Below, in pieces: positions 42,926-51,965 of a stretch of DNA of 64,000 nt. Position 1 is the stretch's first letter; the number at the start of each line of letters is the position of its first letter. The notes beneath the pieces were generated by a model. The model saw only the letters and a program-made list of their open reading frames with translations. It was not told the DNA's origin and did not search any database. This DNA is from G963667675 sp965249215 (GTDB lineage: Bacteria; Chloroflexota; Dehalococcoidia; Lucifugimonadales; UBA3495). The position numbers and the translations under genes were made by a program. The stretch is taken from the NCBI GenBank assembly GCA_965249215.1, contig CBDFLN010000001.1:124001-188000 (forward strand), read 5' to 3'.

Positions 42926-44274
42926 GGATGCATGGCAAGTGCGGATCAACCACCTCCATGGCGGTCCTGTTCGTGCTGACGCTTCTCTTGCCACTGTCCG
43001 CCTGCACCCAGCGAAGCCCGTCCTTCGACTACCCAAGCGACGCGCCGGTACTTCAGATCGACCTCACCGGGGGCATGGGCGCCTACCCGCACGCCGCGGC
43101 CTGGGTGCCGCTCGTGACCGTCTGGGGGAACGGACGGGTTGTGTTCGTGTCGCGGGAGGAGCGTTACGAGCCGGAGCGAGCGCTGATCCGGGAGACCCAG
43201 CTCAGCAAGTCAACGGTGCGGCGCCTGCTGGCCGAGGCGGACATATTGCACGAGCTGGACGAACGCTACTTCGCCTTCGATATGACGGGCGCCGGCACCA
43301 CGACCTTCAGCATTCAGTCGGCCGGCGGACGCGAGACCGTTAGCGTCTATGCGTTCAACCCGGAGCTCGACCCCGCCTTCCGCGACCTCGAGCAGCACAC
43401 GGAAGTCATGGACATGCTGCGAGCCCTCTACCGCACCGTGGTCGACGCGCTGCCACGGGACGCGTTGGCCTTGCTTCCGCGAGAGGTGTCCGTCATAGCG
43501 AGGCCGGGAGGCTCCGCCGAGGAGGCGCAGCATGAGTGGCCGGCGGAGCTGATCGCGCACCTGACCGGCGAGGCGGCCCAGCAGGCCACGGCGCTGCTCC
43601 CGCCCGGCCCCGTCGCGACCTTTCTGTTGGATTACATCCCACATCAGATCACGGTGATGCCGGTGCTTCCCATCCTATCTGCCCCCAGCGCGATTGGGCC
43701 GGAGAGCGGGCTTCCCCGGCACCCGGCGACCACCGCCTACCTCCTCTCTGACAGCCTGCCCTACCGCTTCGACGGCGTTGACCAGGCCGAAGTCGCCGCC
43801 TGGTATCGGAGCACCATGCCGAGCGAGGGATGGCAGCTGGCAAAGGAGGAGGCTGGGCTCCAGGTCTGGGTGCGCGGGGACCGCGGCAGGTATCCCATCG
43901 CTCGGCTCCACTTCCGGCCGGACCGTTTCACTATCGAGCTCCTGACATTCCACGATGACTTTCCCCTGCATCCCGGCGGCGCTTGGAGGGAATGCGGCGA
44001 GCGGAGATGTCAGATCGTGTCGGGCCTCTCGCTCGACGAGGCAAGAAACTGGTTCGCCGAGTACCTAGGCTACCTCGGCTGGCGGGATGGCCCCTACCTG
44101 TTCCGCAAGGACCGAGAATCGGACGGAGGCCACGACCTGCTGCAGTTGACGTACGAGGAGGTTGAGGGTGGCATCGTGGTGGTGTCGGAGCGCACGGTCT
44201 ACCAGCCGCCGGTCTGGCCATACCTTCCCACGCCCGAACCGCCCACACTCACGCCGTCAAAGGCTTCGCGTTGA
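42922..44274 (+). CDS. Lipoprotein of unknown function
   Basis: The 450-residue product starts with a signal peptide and lipobox (LLLPLSAC, about residues 20-27), so it is lipid-anchored outside the membrane. The first domain (about 40-170) resembles uncharacterised envelope domains (WVPLVTVWGNGRVVFVSREE). A later region (about 260-420) has two similar segments, AEVAAWYRSTMPSEGWQLAKEE and DEARNWFAEYLGYLGWRDG (quoted in part), which look like duplicated small domains. GC content is high here. The ATG chosen overlaps the stop of the broken small gene before it. Confidence 0.65.
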   Translation: MRMHGKCGSTTSMAVLFVLTLLLPLSACTQRSPSFDYPSDAPVLQIDLTGGMGAYPHAAAWVPLVTVWGNGRVVFVSREERYEPERALIRETQLSKSTVRRLLAEADILHELDERYFAFDMTGAGTTTFSIQSAGGRETVSVYAFNPELDPAFRDLEQHTEVMDMLRALYRTVVDALPRDALALLPREVSVIARPGGSAEEAQHEWPAELIAHLTGEAAQQATALLPPGPVATFLLDYIPHQITVMPVLPILSAPSAIGPESGLPRHPATTAYLLSDSLPYRFDGVDQAEVAAWYRSTMPSEGWQLAKEEAGLQVWVRGDRGRYPIARLHFRPDRFTIELLTFHDDFPLHPGGAWRECGERRCQIVSGLSLDEARNWFAEYLGYLGWRDGPYLFRKDRESDGGHDLLQLTYEEVEGGIVVVSERTVYQPPVWPYLPTPEPPTLTPSKASR

Positions 44275-44625
44275 GACTTCCCGCATGCGGTGGTCCCCTA
44301 GGCGGTCGGTTCGGTCTCACCTTCCCACGTCGGCGCCTAAATCATCTCCACCAGCAACCACCAGTCGTGGCCGGGGGAGGGCGTAGGAGGATCACGAGTG
44401 ATGCGTGCTCACAGGTGAGCGTGGGGGGTTGTGAACGAGTTCGCAGGCGGTACGGGCGACCGGGCAACGACCGGTTGCAAGCCTGCTGTTCTTGCGAGGT
44501 GGGCATGTCTATACGCCCAAAGCTCAGGACTTGGACAAAGCACTCGAGGCCACCCACGCACGAGTAGACGCAGGCCAGGCCGTGGAAACGCTACCATCAT
44601 CAGCATTCGACGACACCTCAGCGCG

Positions 44626-44964
44626 TCACCGCGGCCCATGAAACGGCGTAGATCTAGCAGGCCGTTGGTAGGTCTGGGCTAAAGCGCCAACCTGAACCTC
44701 AACGTGAAAGTTCTTGATTTTGTCCAGTTTGGTGGGCCTAAGTGTACCGTAGACAGTACCATTTTTGAATTGTGGGTGGCCCTGCGAGCTTCTCAGACCC
44801 AGCAACTTTATCCTGATGGGAGGATCAGAGTAAGTAGCGTCAATCTCAACACATAGCGTACAGATGGTCATCGTTGTTGCCCACCTAGAGGATGTCCCCA
44901 ACAAGCAAATGCCAGGGACGATGCCGTAGTGGGCGGCCATCTCTTGGACTTGGTAGACAACCAC
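44626..44964 (-). CDS. Possible hypothetical protein in a gene-poor gap
   Basis: The 847-bp stretch 44275-45121 has no convincing gene. The best candidate is this minus-strand frame of 112 codons. Its middle reads like a real beta-rich protein (CTLCVEIDATYSDPPIRIK, then YGTLRPTKLDKIKNFHVEVQ). No ribosome site, family or context supports it. The lower GC content of this gap suggests foreign or decayed DNA. Confidence 0.3.
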   Translation of the reverse strand: MVVYQVQEMAAHYGIVPGICLLGTSSRWATTMTICTLCVEIDATYSDPPIRIKLLGLRSSQGHPQFKNGTVYGTLRPTKLDKIKNFHVEVQVGALAQTYQRPARSTPFHGPR

Positions 44965-45121
44965 TGCTAACCTGAGCGGTCAAACCGCCGTCGAACGGGA
45001 GGCCAACGAAGGGAAAGGCTGATACCCCGTTTCTCGGCAGTGAAATGCGCCATAGTCAAACACGCGCTGGGAGCGCCTCCTGGACGATATGCTGTCCGTC
45101 CCCGGCTGAGGGCGCGTGACT

Positions 45122-45665
45122 TCAGCAGAAGGGCAGGCCTCCAAGAAAGTCATAAGAGCTGTCCAACTGGTCTTCCAAGCTGCTTGGCACGCACCCGCTC
45201 AACTCGTTGCTGTGGAGGTGCAGCTGTTTCAGGTTGGAGAGGCTGCCCAACTCCGCCGGTATCTCCCCGCTCAAGCCGTTGCCGTCGAAAGCCAGCGTTT
45301 TAACGCGCCCATCGTCGTCAGTGTTGACGCCGTACCATTCGCCGAGGGGAGCGTCGCTCAGCCAGTTGTCGTTGTTCCTCCAGTTCTCACCGTTCGTTGC
45401 GTTGTAGAGGGCAACCAGCGCATCCCGGTCCGTTTCGGCGGAGCCGGAGACCGCGGGCGGCGCTGTCGCAGCCGCAGTTCCAGGCGCATCGGTGGCAGTG
45501 GGGCTGGGCACTGGCGTGGAAGGCGTCCGTGTGGGGGAGGCCGGCGTCTCCGTTGGGGTGGACGCGGTCCGGTCGGGGCCGGTTCCGCCGGACGGCTCAT
45601 CAGAGCCGCAGGCCGCGAGCGCCGCCGTAAGGGCCAGCGCAAGGCCAGAAGTGGCTCCGGAAATC
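45122..45665 (-). pseudogene. LRR lipoprotein, 5' end removed at an IS junction
   Basis: The reading frame holds a lipobox (ALTAALAAC), a Thr-Pro linker and a leucine-rich-repeat start (ALVALYNATNGENWRNN, LGEWYGVNTDDDGRV, LSGEIPAELGSLSNLKQL), ending NELSGCVPSSLEDQLDSSY and a Cys-terminated tail. This is a known type of small surface LRR protein in such genomes. Its start codon and the first signal-peptide residues are missing because the IS3 end at about 45666 cuts it. The intact frame beyond that point comes from IS sequence. Confidence 0.6.
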
Positions 45666-45736
45666 TGAACAGGGGGATAAGTGGAATCGCTGCCTGATTG
45701 AGGGCATGATAGTGCTCTCGGAGACAGGAGCGAGAG

Positions 45737-46042
45737 ATGAGCAGACGACCCCGCCGTAACCACTCGGCAGAGTTCAAGGCGAAGGTGGCTCTTGCCGCAG
45801 TGCGCGGCGACCGGACACTTTCGGAGCTGGCAAGCCAGTTCGATGTGCACCCGAACCAGATCACGCAATGGAAGACCCAGTTGCTGGATCGGGCGGCGCA
45901 GTTATTTGGGGCCGGGACAGGGCAGGCTGAAAAGCCGGTAGATATGAAGGTCCTTCACGCTAAGATCGGTGAGCTTGCGTTGGAGAACGATTTTTTAGAG
46001 GCCGCGCTCACGAAGGCGGGATTGCCGGGCGCAAGGCGATGA
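45737..46042 (+). CDS. IS3-family OrfA
   Basis: A 101-residue HTH protein (FKAKVALAAVRGDRTLSELA, then QFDVHPNQITQWKTQLL) with a C-terminal zipper (ELALENDFLEAALTKAG). It starts after AGGAGCGAGAG and overlaps orfB by four bases (46039-46042), as in frameshift-controlled IS3 elements. It appears intact. Confidence 0.85.
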   Translation: MSRRPRRNHSAEFKAKVALAAVRGDRTLSELASQFDVHPNQITQWKTQLLDRAAQLFGAGTGQAEKPVDMKVLHAKIGELALENDFLEAALTKAGLPGARR

Positions 46043-46865
46043 TCGACCGCGATCACAAGCTGCCTCTCGCCCGCCAGGCAAAGGCAGTGGGCATCAGCCG
46101 CGGGAGCATCTACTACCGGCCACGGCCGGTGGGCGAAGCCGGTCTCGGGCTGATGCGCCGCATCGATGAGCTGCACCTTGAGTATCCGTTTGCAGGCAGT
46201 AGGATGATGCGAGGCCTGCTCCGCCAGGAGGGACTCTCCTCCGGGCGTAGACACATCGCCACACTGATGCGGCGGATGGGCATCGAGGCGCTGTACCGCA
46301 AGCCCAACACCAGCCGGCGACGGCCCGGCCATACGGTGTATCCGTACCTGCTGCGCGGGCTTGAGGTGAGCAGGCCCAACCAGGTGTGGGCAATGGATAT
46401 CACGTACATTCCGATGGCCAGGGGGTTCGTGTACCTAGCCGCAGTGATGGACTGGCATAGCCGCAAGGTGCTGGCCTGGCGGGTATCGGTCACAATGGAC
46501 ACAGACTTCTGCGTGGAGGCGCTCGAAGAATCCCTGGGACGCCACGGCGCGCCGGAGATATTCAACACAGATCAGGGAAGCCAGTTCACAAGTGACGCCT
46601 TCACCGGCCTGCTGAAACCAATGGGATCCAGATCAGCATGGACGGGAAGGGAAGCTGGAAGGATAATGTGTTCGTCGAACGGCTGTGGAAGAGCGTCAAG
46701 TACGAGGAGGTGTACCTGAGAGCCTACGAATCGGTCCCGGAAGCCAGAACTGGACTCGGGCGGTACTTCGAGTTTTACAATGCCGGACGGCCCCATTCGG
46801 GCCTTGGGGGAATGACGCCGGACCAGTTCTTTGACAGAGCGCCTGCCGAGTCCGCGGCGGCCTAA
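46039..46865 (+). pseudogene. IS3-family OrfB, broken by a one-base frameshift
   Basis: The first part (to 46719 in its frame) contains the integrase start and two acidic residues (WAMDITYI and NTDQGSQFTSDAF). Near 46617-46625 the frame is lost. The true continuation is in the next frame from about 46620 to 46865, with NGIQISMDGKGSWKDNVF and the catalytic Glu in FVERLW. Restoring one base (AAA-GCC for AAACC) rejoins them. The frame as it stands lacks the DDE glutamate, so it should be inactive. Confidence 0.8.
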
Positions 46866-46911
46866 CGCACGGCAGCGCGATTCCACTTATCAAACCGGGC
46901 AGCGCTGTTCA

Positions 46912-47049
46912 GACAAACGAGACCACCTCTTAGAGCATGCCAAGAGGCTCAGGGAGTTGGAGAGGGAGAACGTTCGGCTGAAGAGGCTGGTGGCAGACCT
47001 GAGCTTGGACAAGGACATCCTTAAGGAGGCACTTCGGGGAAACTCCTGA
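46912..47049 (+). pseudogene. 3' fragment of an IS407-like orfA
   Basis: About 40 codons remain, covering the leucine-zipper end LRELERENVRLKRLVADLSL and a TGA at 47047-47049. The HTH part is missing; sequence before 46912 belongs to the other IS. Confidence 0.65.
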
Positions 47050-47072
47050 GCCCGCCTAGGAGACGGAAGCTG

Positions 47073-47891
47073 GTGGAGAGAGTATGTGAGCAGTTGGGAG
47101 TGTCTCAGAGGCGGGCATGCCAGGTGATCACCCAGCCCAGAGCAACCCAGAGGTACTCTCAGGGCAGGGATCTAGAAAAAGATGCGCTGGTCAGTAGGAT
47201 AGTGGAGTTGGCCACTAGGTATGGTAGGTACGGTAGGTACGGTTATCGTAGGGCGACAGTCCTATTGAAGAGCGAAGGGTGGAGGGTGAACCACAAGAGA
47301 GCGGAACGTATATGGAGGATTGAGGGATTGAGAGTACCCGGTAAACAGCCCAAGAGAGGCCGGTTATGGCTGAACGATGGGTCGTGTATAAGGCTTAGGC
47401 CGGAGCGCAAAGACCATGTGTGGAGCTACGACTTCGTGGCGGCAAGGACCGCAGATGGCAGGGCTTTCCGTATCCTGGCGATCGTGGACGAGTACACCAA
47501 GGAGTGTTTAGCCATGGTGGTGAAGCGGAGCATCACATCACAGGATGTCTAGGACCAGCTCTGCATGCTGTTCCAGGTCAGAGGGGTGCCGGAGCACATA
47601 CGCTCGGACAACGGCCCAGAGTTCACCTCCAAAGCGGTGAGGGAATGGCTATCTAACCTGGGGGTGATGGCCCTGTTCATAGAACCGGGTAGTCCTTGGG
47701 AAAATGGTTACGTCGAGTCATTCAACGGGAAGCTGAGGGATGAGTTCCTAAATGGTGAATTGTTCAATACCCTTGCTGAAGCCCGGATACTCATTGAATG
47801 GTGGAGAAAAGAGTATAACCAGGTAAGGCCTCACAGTGCACTGGGATATCGACCGCCAGCTCCACAAACTATCATGCCTGCAATGGCTTGA
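47073..47891 (+). pseudogene. IS407-like orfB with an in-frame amber codon
   Basis: The transposase reads in one frame from 47073 (GTG) to 47891 apart from a TAG at 47550-47552. The DDE residues are present on both sides: WSYDFVAART (Asp), then after the stop RSDNGPEFTSKAV (Asp) and NGYVESFNGKLRDEF (Glu). A nine-base duplication adds a third RYG in YGRYGRYGYRRA (near 47223-47245). With no readthrough it makes an inactive N-terminal half. Confidence 0.8.
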
Positions 47892-47950
47892 ATGCGAGGT
47901 TTAATCGGGTACCATTACTGGGGGCAGGTCACAACGATCAGGAGAGTGAG

Positions 47951-49195
47951 ATGCGAATGAGGCACGCACTGACGATACTGTCGGTAGCCGTGGTGGCGTG
48001 CGCGGTAGCCGCAGTGGCGTGTCAGACGACGCCCGCTGCCGGTCCGACGCCGGAGGTCCCAGGGGCAACTCCAGCTCAGGCGCAGGCCCAGCAGGGACCT
48101 GCGGCGACGGGCGCTCCAACCTCGACGCCTGCCCCAGAGCCAGCCTCTCGGACAATACCTCCCAGCCCTACGCCGATCGTCCTTACGGACCTGAAGGTGG
48201 TCGAGTTCGACTCGGTCTACACAACGCCCTGGGACCTCTCAAGTGACCAGTGGGTGAATGTCGGACGGGACGGCGAAATCTACCTGGGCAACCTCCGAAC
48301 CGGGGAGGTACGCCAGCTCACCGACGACGGACACCTGAAGAGGGAACCCGTGATATCCGGCAACCTGGTCGTCTGGAGAGACCAGCGCAGAGAGATCAAG
48401 ACCCCCGACTACGACTCGACGTCCGGTCGGGGCTTGGCCGACGACATTTTCGTGCTTGACCTGGACACAGGCGAGCAGCGTCGGATTACCGACGTTCCCG
48501 CCAGGCGAAGTGGATTGCAGTTGTCGGGTCATCGACTGGTCTGGAACGACAGGAGGAACGAGGCCGGCGAGCACTACACCCACTATGACGTCTACGCCTA
48601 CGACCTGGAGGCGGATGAGGAGATAGCGGTGGCGGTCGCTCCGGGTGCCCAACGGTCGGCCGCAATCGACGAGGACAGGGTAGTATGGATCGACAACAGG
48701 AACAGGCCCAAGGACCCAACGGTCCGACCGGGCTGCTTCGAATGTCCCGGCAATCGCCGTGACGTCTACCTATACGACTTCAACACCGAGGAGGTGACCG
48801 TCTTAGACGACTCGGGATCGAACAACGTGATGCCGGATATTTCCGGCCAGCGAGTCGTCTGGCGGAGTTTTGACGAGGAGAAGAACACCCATATACACCT
48901 CCACGATCTGGACACCGGCCATCGGCGCACGCTCGCCTCTCCTAAACTCAGTGGCGTCGATAGGCCCCTAGTGTCAGACGACTACGTGGTGTGGACGGTG
49001 GGGATAGCCTGCGACGTGTTCAAGTTCCCACCCAGAGAGGTGCAGACCGGCGTCTTTACATACGATCTGAGGACGGATGAGGGCAGGCAGCTATCCAACT
49101 ACATCGAGCCGAGTATCAGACTCGACGGCAACGTGGTGGTGATTCGGGAAGGTTGCCACGTGACGAGCCGCGTCTACGCCGTGTTTCTCGAATGA
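47951..49195 (+). CDS. Lipoprotein with beta-propeller (TolB/WD-like) repeats
   Basis: The signal peptide ends in the lipobox AAVAC (about residue 20). A Pro/Ala/Thr-rich linker (about 25-75) leads to a repeated propeller: each blade has the pattern PVISGNLVVWRDQR, LQLSGHRLVWNDRR, AAIDEDRVVWIDNRN, PDISGQRVVWRSFDE, LVSDDYVVWTV, followed by an acidic strand such as DIFVLDLDTGEQRRIT. Five to six blades are visible. GGAG precedes the ATG at 47951. It lies directly behind an IS end. Likely a surface binding protein; ligand unknown. Confidence 0.75.
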   Translation: MRMRHALTILSVAVVACAVAAVACQTTPAAGPTPEVPGATPAQAQAQQGPAATGAPTSTPAPEPASRTIPPSPTPIVLTDLKVVEFDSVYTTPWDLSSDQWVNVGRDGEIYLGNLRTGEVRQLTDDGHLKREPVISGNLVVWRDQRREIKTPDYDSTSGRGLADDIFVLDLDTGEQRRITDVPARRSGLQLSGHRLVWNDRRNEAGEHYTHYDVYAYDLEADEEIAVAVAPGAQRSAAIDEDRVVWIDNRNRPKDPTVRPGCFECPGNRRDVYLYDFNTEEVTVLDDSGSNNVMPDISGQRVVWRSFDEEKNTHIHLHDLDTGHRRTLASPKLSGVDRPLVSDDYVVWTVGIACDVFKFPPREVQTGVFTYDLRTDEGRQLSNYIEPSIRLDGNVVVIREGCHVTSRVYAVFLE

Positions 49196-49325
49196 GACCG
49201 CTCGTTGGGCTGGAGACTACATCAGCGGGACCTGCTAACCCAGCCAGGTGCCGGACACGATCCGGCGGCCCTTGATGCCAGTGGCCTCGACCGTGTAGAC
49301 CCAGGCGAGCTCGCAGGCGGCGTTT

Positions 49326-49484
49326 ACCGACTTCTATGTCCACGCCAAGCTCCGCCCAGGCATCTCGATCCAGAGCATCGACGAACTCGGCGACGAATCG
49401 CGCCGGATGGCCCAACGGCAATAGCTCGTCAAGTGTCGGCGGCAACATCCACATCTGCTCTCGGCCCATCTCTCGAAGCAGCAT
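49326..49484 (-). pseudogene. N-terminal scrap of an IS1182-type transposase
   Basis: About 53 codons match the start of IS1182/DDE_Tnp_1 transposases (LREMGREQMWMLPPTLDELL, then ARFVAEFVDALDRDAWAELG). After that the sequence changes to something unrelated, with RLRARLGLHGRG in this frame. No catalytic region remains. Confidence 0.6.
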
Positions 49485-49559
49485 ATCAACATCTCCCCAA
49501 CTGATGTCGCTTCAAACGTACACCTGACGACATACCCATTACCAGTTCAGACTTCTGAC

Positions 49560-49772
49560 ACTGCGATGATGAATCCCGGGCCACCTCGGCTCGGGCCTGA
49601 CCCTTTTTGAGACTGGCATCATGCCTTCAGCCTGATCTGTCGACTCGACCCGAGGTGGCACCCGAAGTGCATCCGGCAAGACGAGCAGTGACCTGATAGG
49701 AGCCTGGCCTCACGCCCCATCGCAGTCCTGTCCGCTCACTTGGCCGGCGCGCTATCCTTCCAGGAGGTGGAA
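49560..49772 (+). ncRNA. Candidate bridge-RNA region of the first IS110 element
   Basis: This untranslated stretch precedes the IS110 recombinase gene. It contains an inverted repeat CCACCTCGG (49581-49589) and CCGAGGTGG (49650-49658) enclosing a 60-nt loop. IS110-group elements encode a guide (bridge) RNA in this position. The structure is suggestive only; exact ends are unknown. Confidence 0.35.
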
Positions 49773-50846
49773 ATGACAGGAGTCGTCGGTCATGAAGGTA
49801 GTCGTGGTGTTGAGTTGGTCGTCGGAGTCGACACCCACCAGGATCAGCATGTGGCGGTGGCTATTGACCGTCAGGGGGGCCGCTTAGGGGAGCTTCGCAC
49901 GGTGGCGACCACCCATGGGTATGGGGAGATCGAACGGTGGTCCCGGAGCCTGGGAGAGATTCGCGCCTTCGGGATTGAAGGCACCGGTTCCTACGGCGCC
50001 GGAGTCGCCCGATTCCTGACCCGTAGGGGCTATACCGTAGTGGAGGTCAACCGACCCGACCGGTCAACCCGCTATAGGAAGGGGAAGAGCGATCCCACTG
50101 ATGCGGAGATGGCAGCGCGTGCCGTGCTTGCCGGAGTAGCCGATGCCACTCCCAAGTCAGGTGAGGGTGAAGTCGAAATGATCCGTATGTTCAAGAGCGC
50201 CAAGGACTCGGCTGTCAAGGCTCGCACCCAGGCTCTCAACCAGATGAAGGCCCTGGTTGTCACGGCCCCGGCCCAGCTTCGTGAGCACCTCACTGGCCTC
50301 ACCGCTGCTGCCCTTGTCACCCGGTGCAAGAGCTTCCAGCCTGGTCGTCTGGAGGGGCCCACCGCGGCGGCTAAGTATACTCTTCGCTCCCTTGCCCGTC
50401 GCTACCGTCAACTCGGTAATGAGATACAGGACCTGGAGGCCGAGATCCAACGACTCACACGGACGACAGCCCCAGCCCTGGTGGATGGCTTCGGCATAGG
50501 ACCAGACACGGCGGCGACCCTCCTCATTGCTGCCGGGAGTAACCCGGACCGCCTCCACTCCGAGGCTGCCTTCGCCTCCCTGTGTGGCGTCAATCCCATA
50601 CCTGCTTCCTCAGGCAAGACCAACAGGCATCGGCTCAACCGAGGCGGCCACCGCCACGCCAATGCGGCTCTCCATCGCATTGTTTTCGTCAGACTTCGTT
50701 ATGATCAGCGGACACAAGCATACATGCGTCGTCGCACCACCGAGGGGATGAGCAAGGCTGAGGTGATCCGTTGCCTCAAACGCTATGTCGCTCGCGAAGT
50801 CTTCTCCGCCCTACGGAACTTAGCCCCATCCCAAAGCATTCCTTGA
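49773..50846 (+). CDS. IS110-family recombinase (DEDD transposase)
   Basis: The 357-residue protein has the RuvC-like N-domain of IS110 with acidic residues in VVGVDTHQDQH (about residue 21), GIEGTGSYG (about 78) and KSDPTDAEMAARAV (about 120). The C-terminal serine-containing Tnp_20 domain follows: VDGFGIGPDTAATLL, then FASLCGVNPIPASSGKTNRH. The ATG at 49773 follows AGGAGG. It appears intact. IS110 elements lack terminal inverted repeats, so I cannot mark the ends. Confidence 0.88.
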   Translation: MTGVVGHEGSRGVELVVGVDTHQDQHVAVAIDRQGGRLGELRTVATTHGYGEIERWSRSLGEIRAFGIEGTGSYGAGVARFLTRRGYTVVEVNRPDRSTRYRKGKSDPTDAEMAARAVLAGVADATPKSGEGEVEMIRMFKSAKDSAVKARTQALNQMKALVVTAPAQLREHLTGLTAAALVTRCKSFQPGRLEGPTAAAKYTLRSLARRYRQLGNEIQDLEAEIQRLTRTTAPALVDGFGIGPDTAATLLIAAGSNPDRLHSEAAFASLCGVNPIPASSGKTNRHRLNRGGHRHANAALHRIVFVRLRYDQRTQAYMRRRTTEGMSKAEVIRCLKRYVAREVFSALRNLAPSQSIP

Positions 50847-51095
50847 CATCTATAGGAGCATCAGGCTCATACGAGAGGGTTTTGTGGTGGGGCCAGCGAG
50901 TTTCTGTGGCGGCTATGCTACGGTCCGCCAGTGCTGGAGGGTGGGAATGTCCCCGAGGGCGGGAGCGAAGTGGGGTGGGAGGACAGGCCAGGCTTGTTTA
51001 CGACGCTTCCACCGACTCTGGCTTCCGAAGCTCAACCAGCGAGGGCTTGCAGATCTCCAACTAGAAACCCTGGACCTGGCCCTGGTCGACGCTCC

Positions 51096-51965
51096 TCACT
51101 GCGCGAGCTTCGACCGTATACCTTCTTCGAATTCAGTCAACGTCACAGGAGATCCGCCCGTCAGTCCCTCGGTGGCCCTCTCAAGCGTGGTGACGTGAAC
51201 GCGGTCCTGAATGAGCCTGAAACGCCCGCTGGCGTGGTCCTCTTCGAAGTCTACGGTGAACCACGCTATATCCCCGCTCGACAGGTCTCCGACTTCCTCC
51301 ATGCGCCCTAGGGACTCGAAGAAGTGCTTGTCCACTACTACTACCATCTTCTTGCCCCATCGACGGAGCGTAGGCACCTTGATCTGCAACTGAGGCATTA
51401 GACGCTTTGGCCCACTACTCCGGTAGTCGGGTCGCCGTATCTGCCCGGGGAAGGGCGGCTGCTCTCCCTCGTAGTTCCTGATGTTTCTGAACTCTTCACC
51501 CATGCTCCTACCGGAGAAGTAGACGGCTTGAATCTCCAAGGCGCACCAATTGAGTGCTGTTGTGCCGTCTTCCTGATTCGCCAGAACCATGTCTATCCGG
51601 CCTACGTGCGTGTTTCCATCCTCAGCCTTCAGAAAGCCAATCTCGGTGGCTATGGCAGGTTTAGACGTACCTAAGACAACCTCGCCCACCCATTGAAAGA
51701 TGGTCATGTTCTCTTCAAATCGCCGAGGACAGAGAACCCGCAATCCGGCCTCCGCGTCTGATACCGGAGTAGCCACACCATCATCATCTTCGTATAGCCT
51801 GAACGAACAGACTCCGCCTGCCTTCGTGCATGGTCCCCCGCCCATCCGAAAGGGGCATGGCTGGGAACCGGTCCCGGCGGCGTATGCCCGGCGTTCGTCC
51901 CGTGTCAGACCGACGATTGAATGTCCGTACCATTCCCCTATGCCGAAGCGTCGAGGTTGAGTCAT
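51096..51965 (-). CDS. NotI-like type II restriction endonuclease
   Basis: The 289-residue protein has the four-cysteine iron-site pattern seen in NotI: CPFRMGGGPCTKAGGVCSF and a later VLCPRRF. The nuclease motif of the PD-(D/E)xK type looks like GRIDMVL then CALEIQAVYFSG (Asp, Glu-x-Gln). It starts at 51965, where its ATG overlaps the methylase stop (ATGA), so the pair is coupled. NotI relatives cut rare GC-rich sites; the target here is unknown. An open frame continues upstream inside the methylase gene and is not part of it. Confidence 0.75.
   Translation of the reverse strand: MTQPRRFGIGEWYGHSIVGLTRDERRAYAAGTGSQPCPFRMGGGPCTKAGGVCSFRLYEDDDGVATPVSDAEAGLRVLCPRRFEENMTIFQWVGEVVLGTSKPAIATEIGFLKAEDGNTHVGRIDMVLANQEDGTTALNWCALEIQAVYFSGRSMGEEFRNIRNYEGEQPPFPGQIRRPDYRSSGPKRLMPQLQIKVPTLRRWGKKMVVVVDKHFFESLGRMEEVGDLSSGDIAWFTVDFEEDHASGRFRLIQDRVHVTTLERATEGLTGGSPVTLTEFEEGIRSKLAQ

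Larger units (their letters stand above)
45666..46911 (+). mobile_element. IS3-family element with a frameshifted transposase
   Basis: Outer ends are TGAACAG (45666-45672) and CTGTTCA (46905-46911). An inner inverted repeat GATAAGTGGAATCGC lies at 45676-45690 and its complement at 46877-46891; the distance between outer and inner blocks differs at the two ends (3 versus 13 bases). No target duplication is found. The left flank is an LRR gene while the right flank is another IS, so the junctions were rearranged after insertion. Confidence 0.7.
46912..47931 (+). mobile_element. Partial IS3-family (IS407-like) element
   Basis: It holds the last third of an orfA and a nonsense-mutated orfB. Its right end reads GGGGGCAGGTCA, finishing at 47931, which in reverse is the TGACCTGCCCCC end common in this IS group. 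Its left end is gone, cut by the neighbouring IS. The right end lies 20 bp before the start of a lipoprotein gene and has replaced whatever promoter was there. Confidence 0.65.

Noticed and set aside
49196..49325. Minus-strand frame with VYTVEATGIKGRRIVSG beside the IS1182 scrap
   Set aside because: It looks like another gene's end, but it is too short and without context to annotate.
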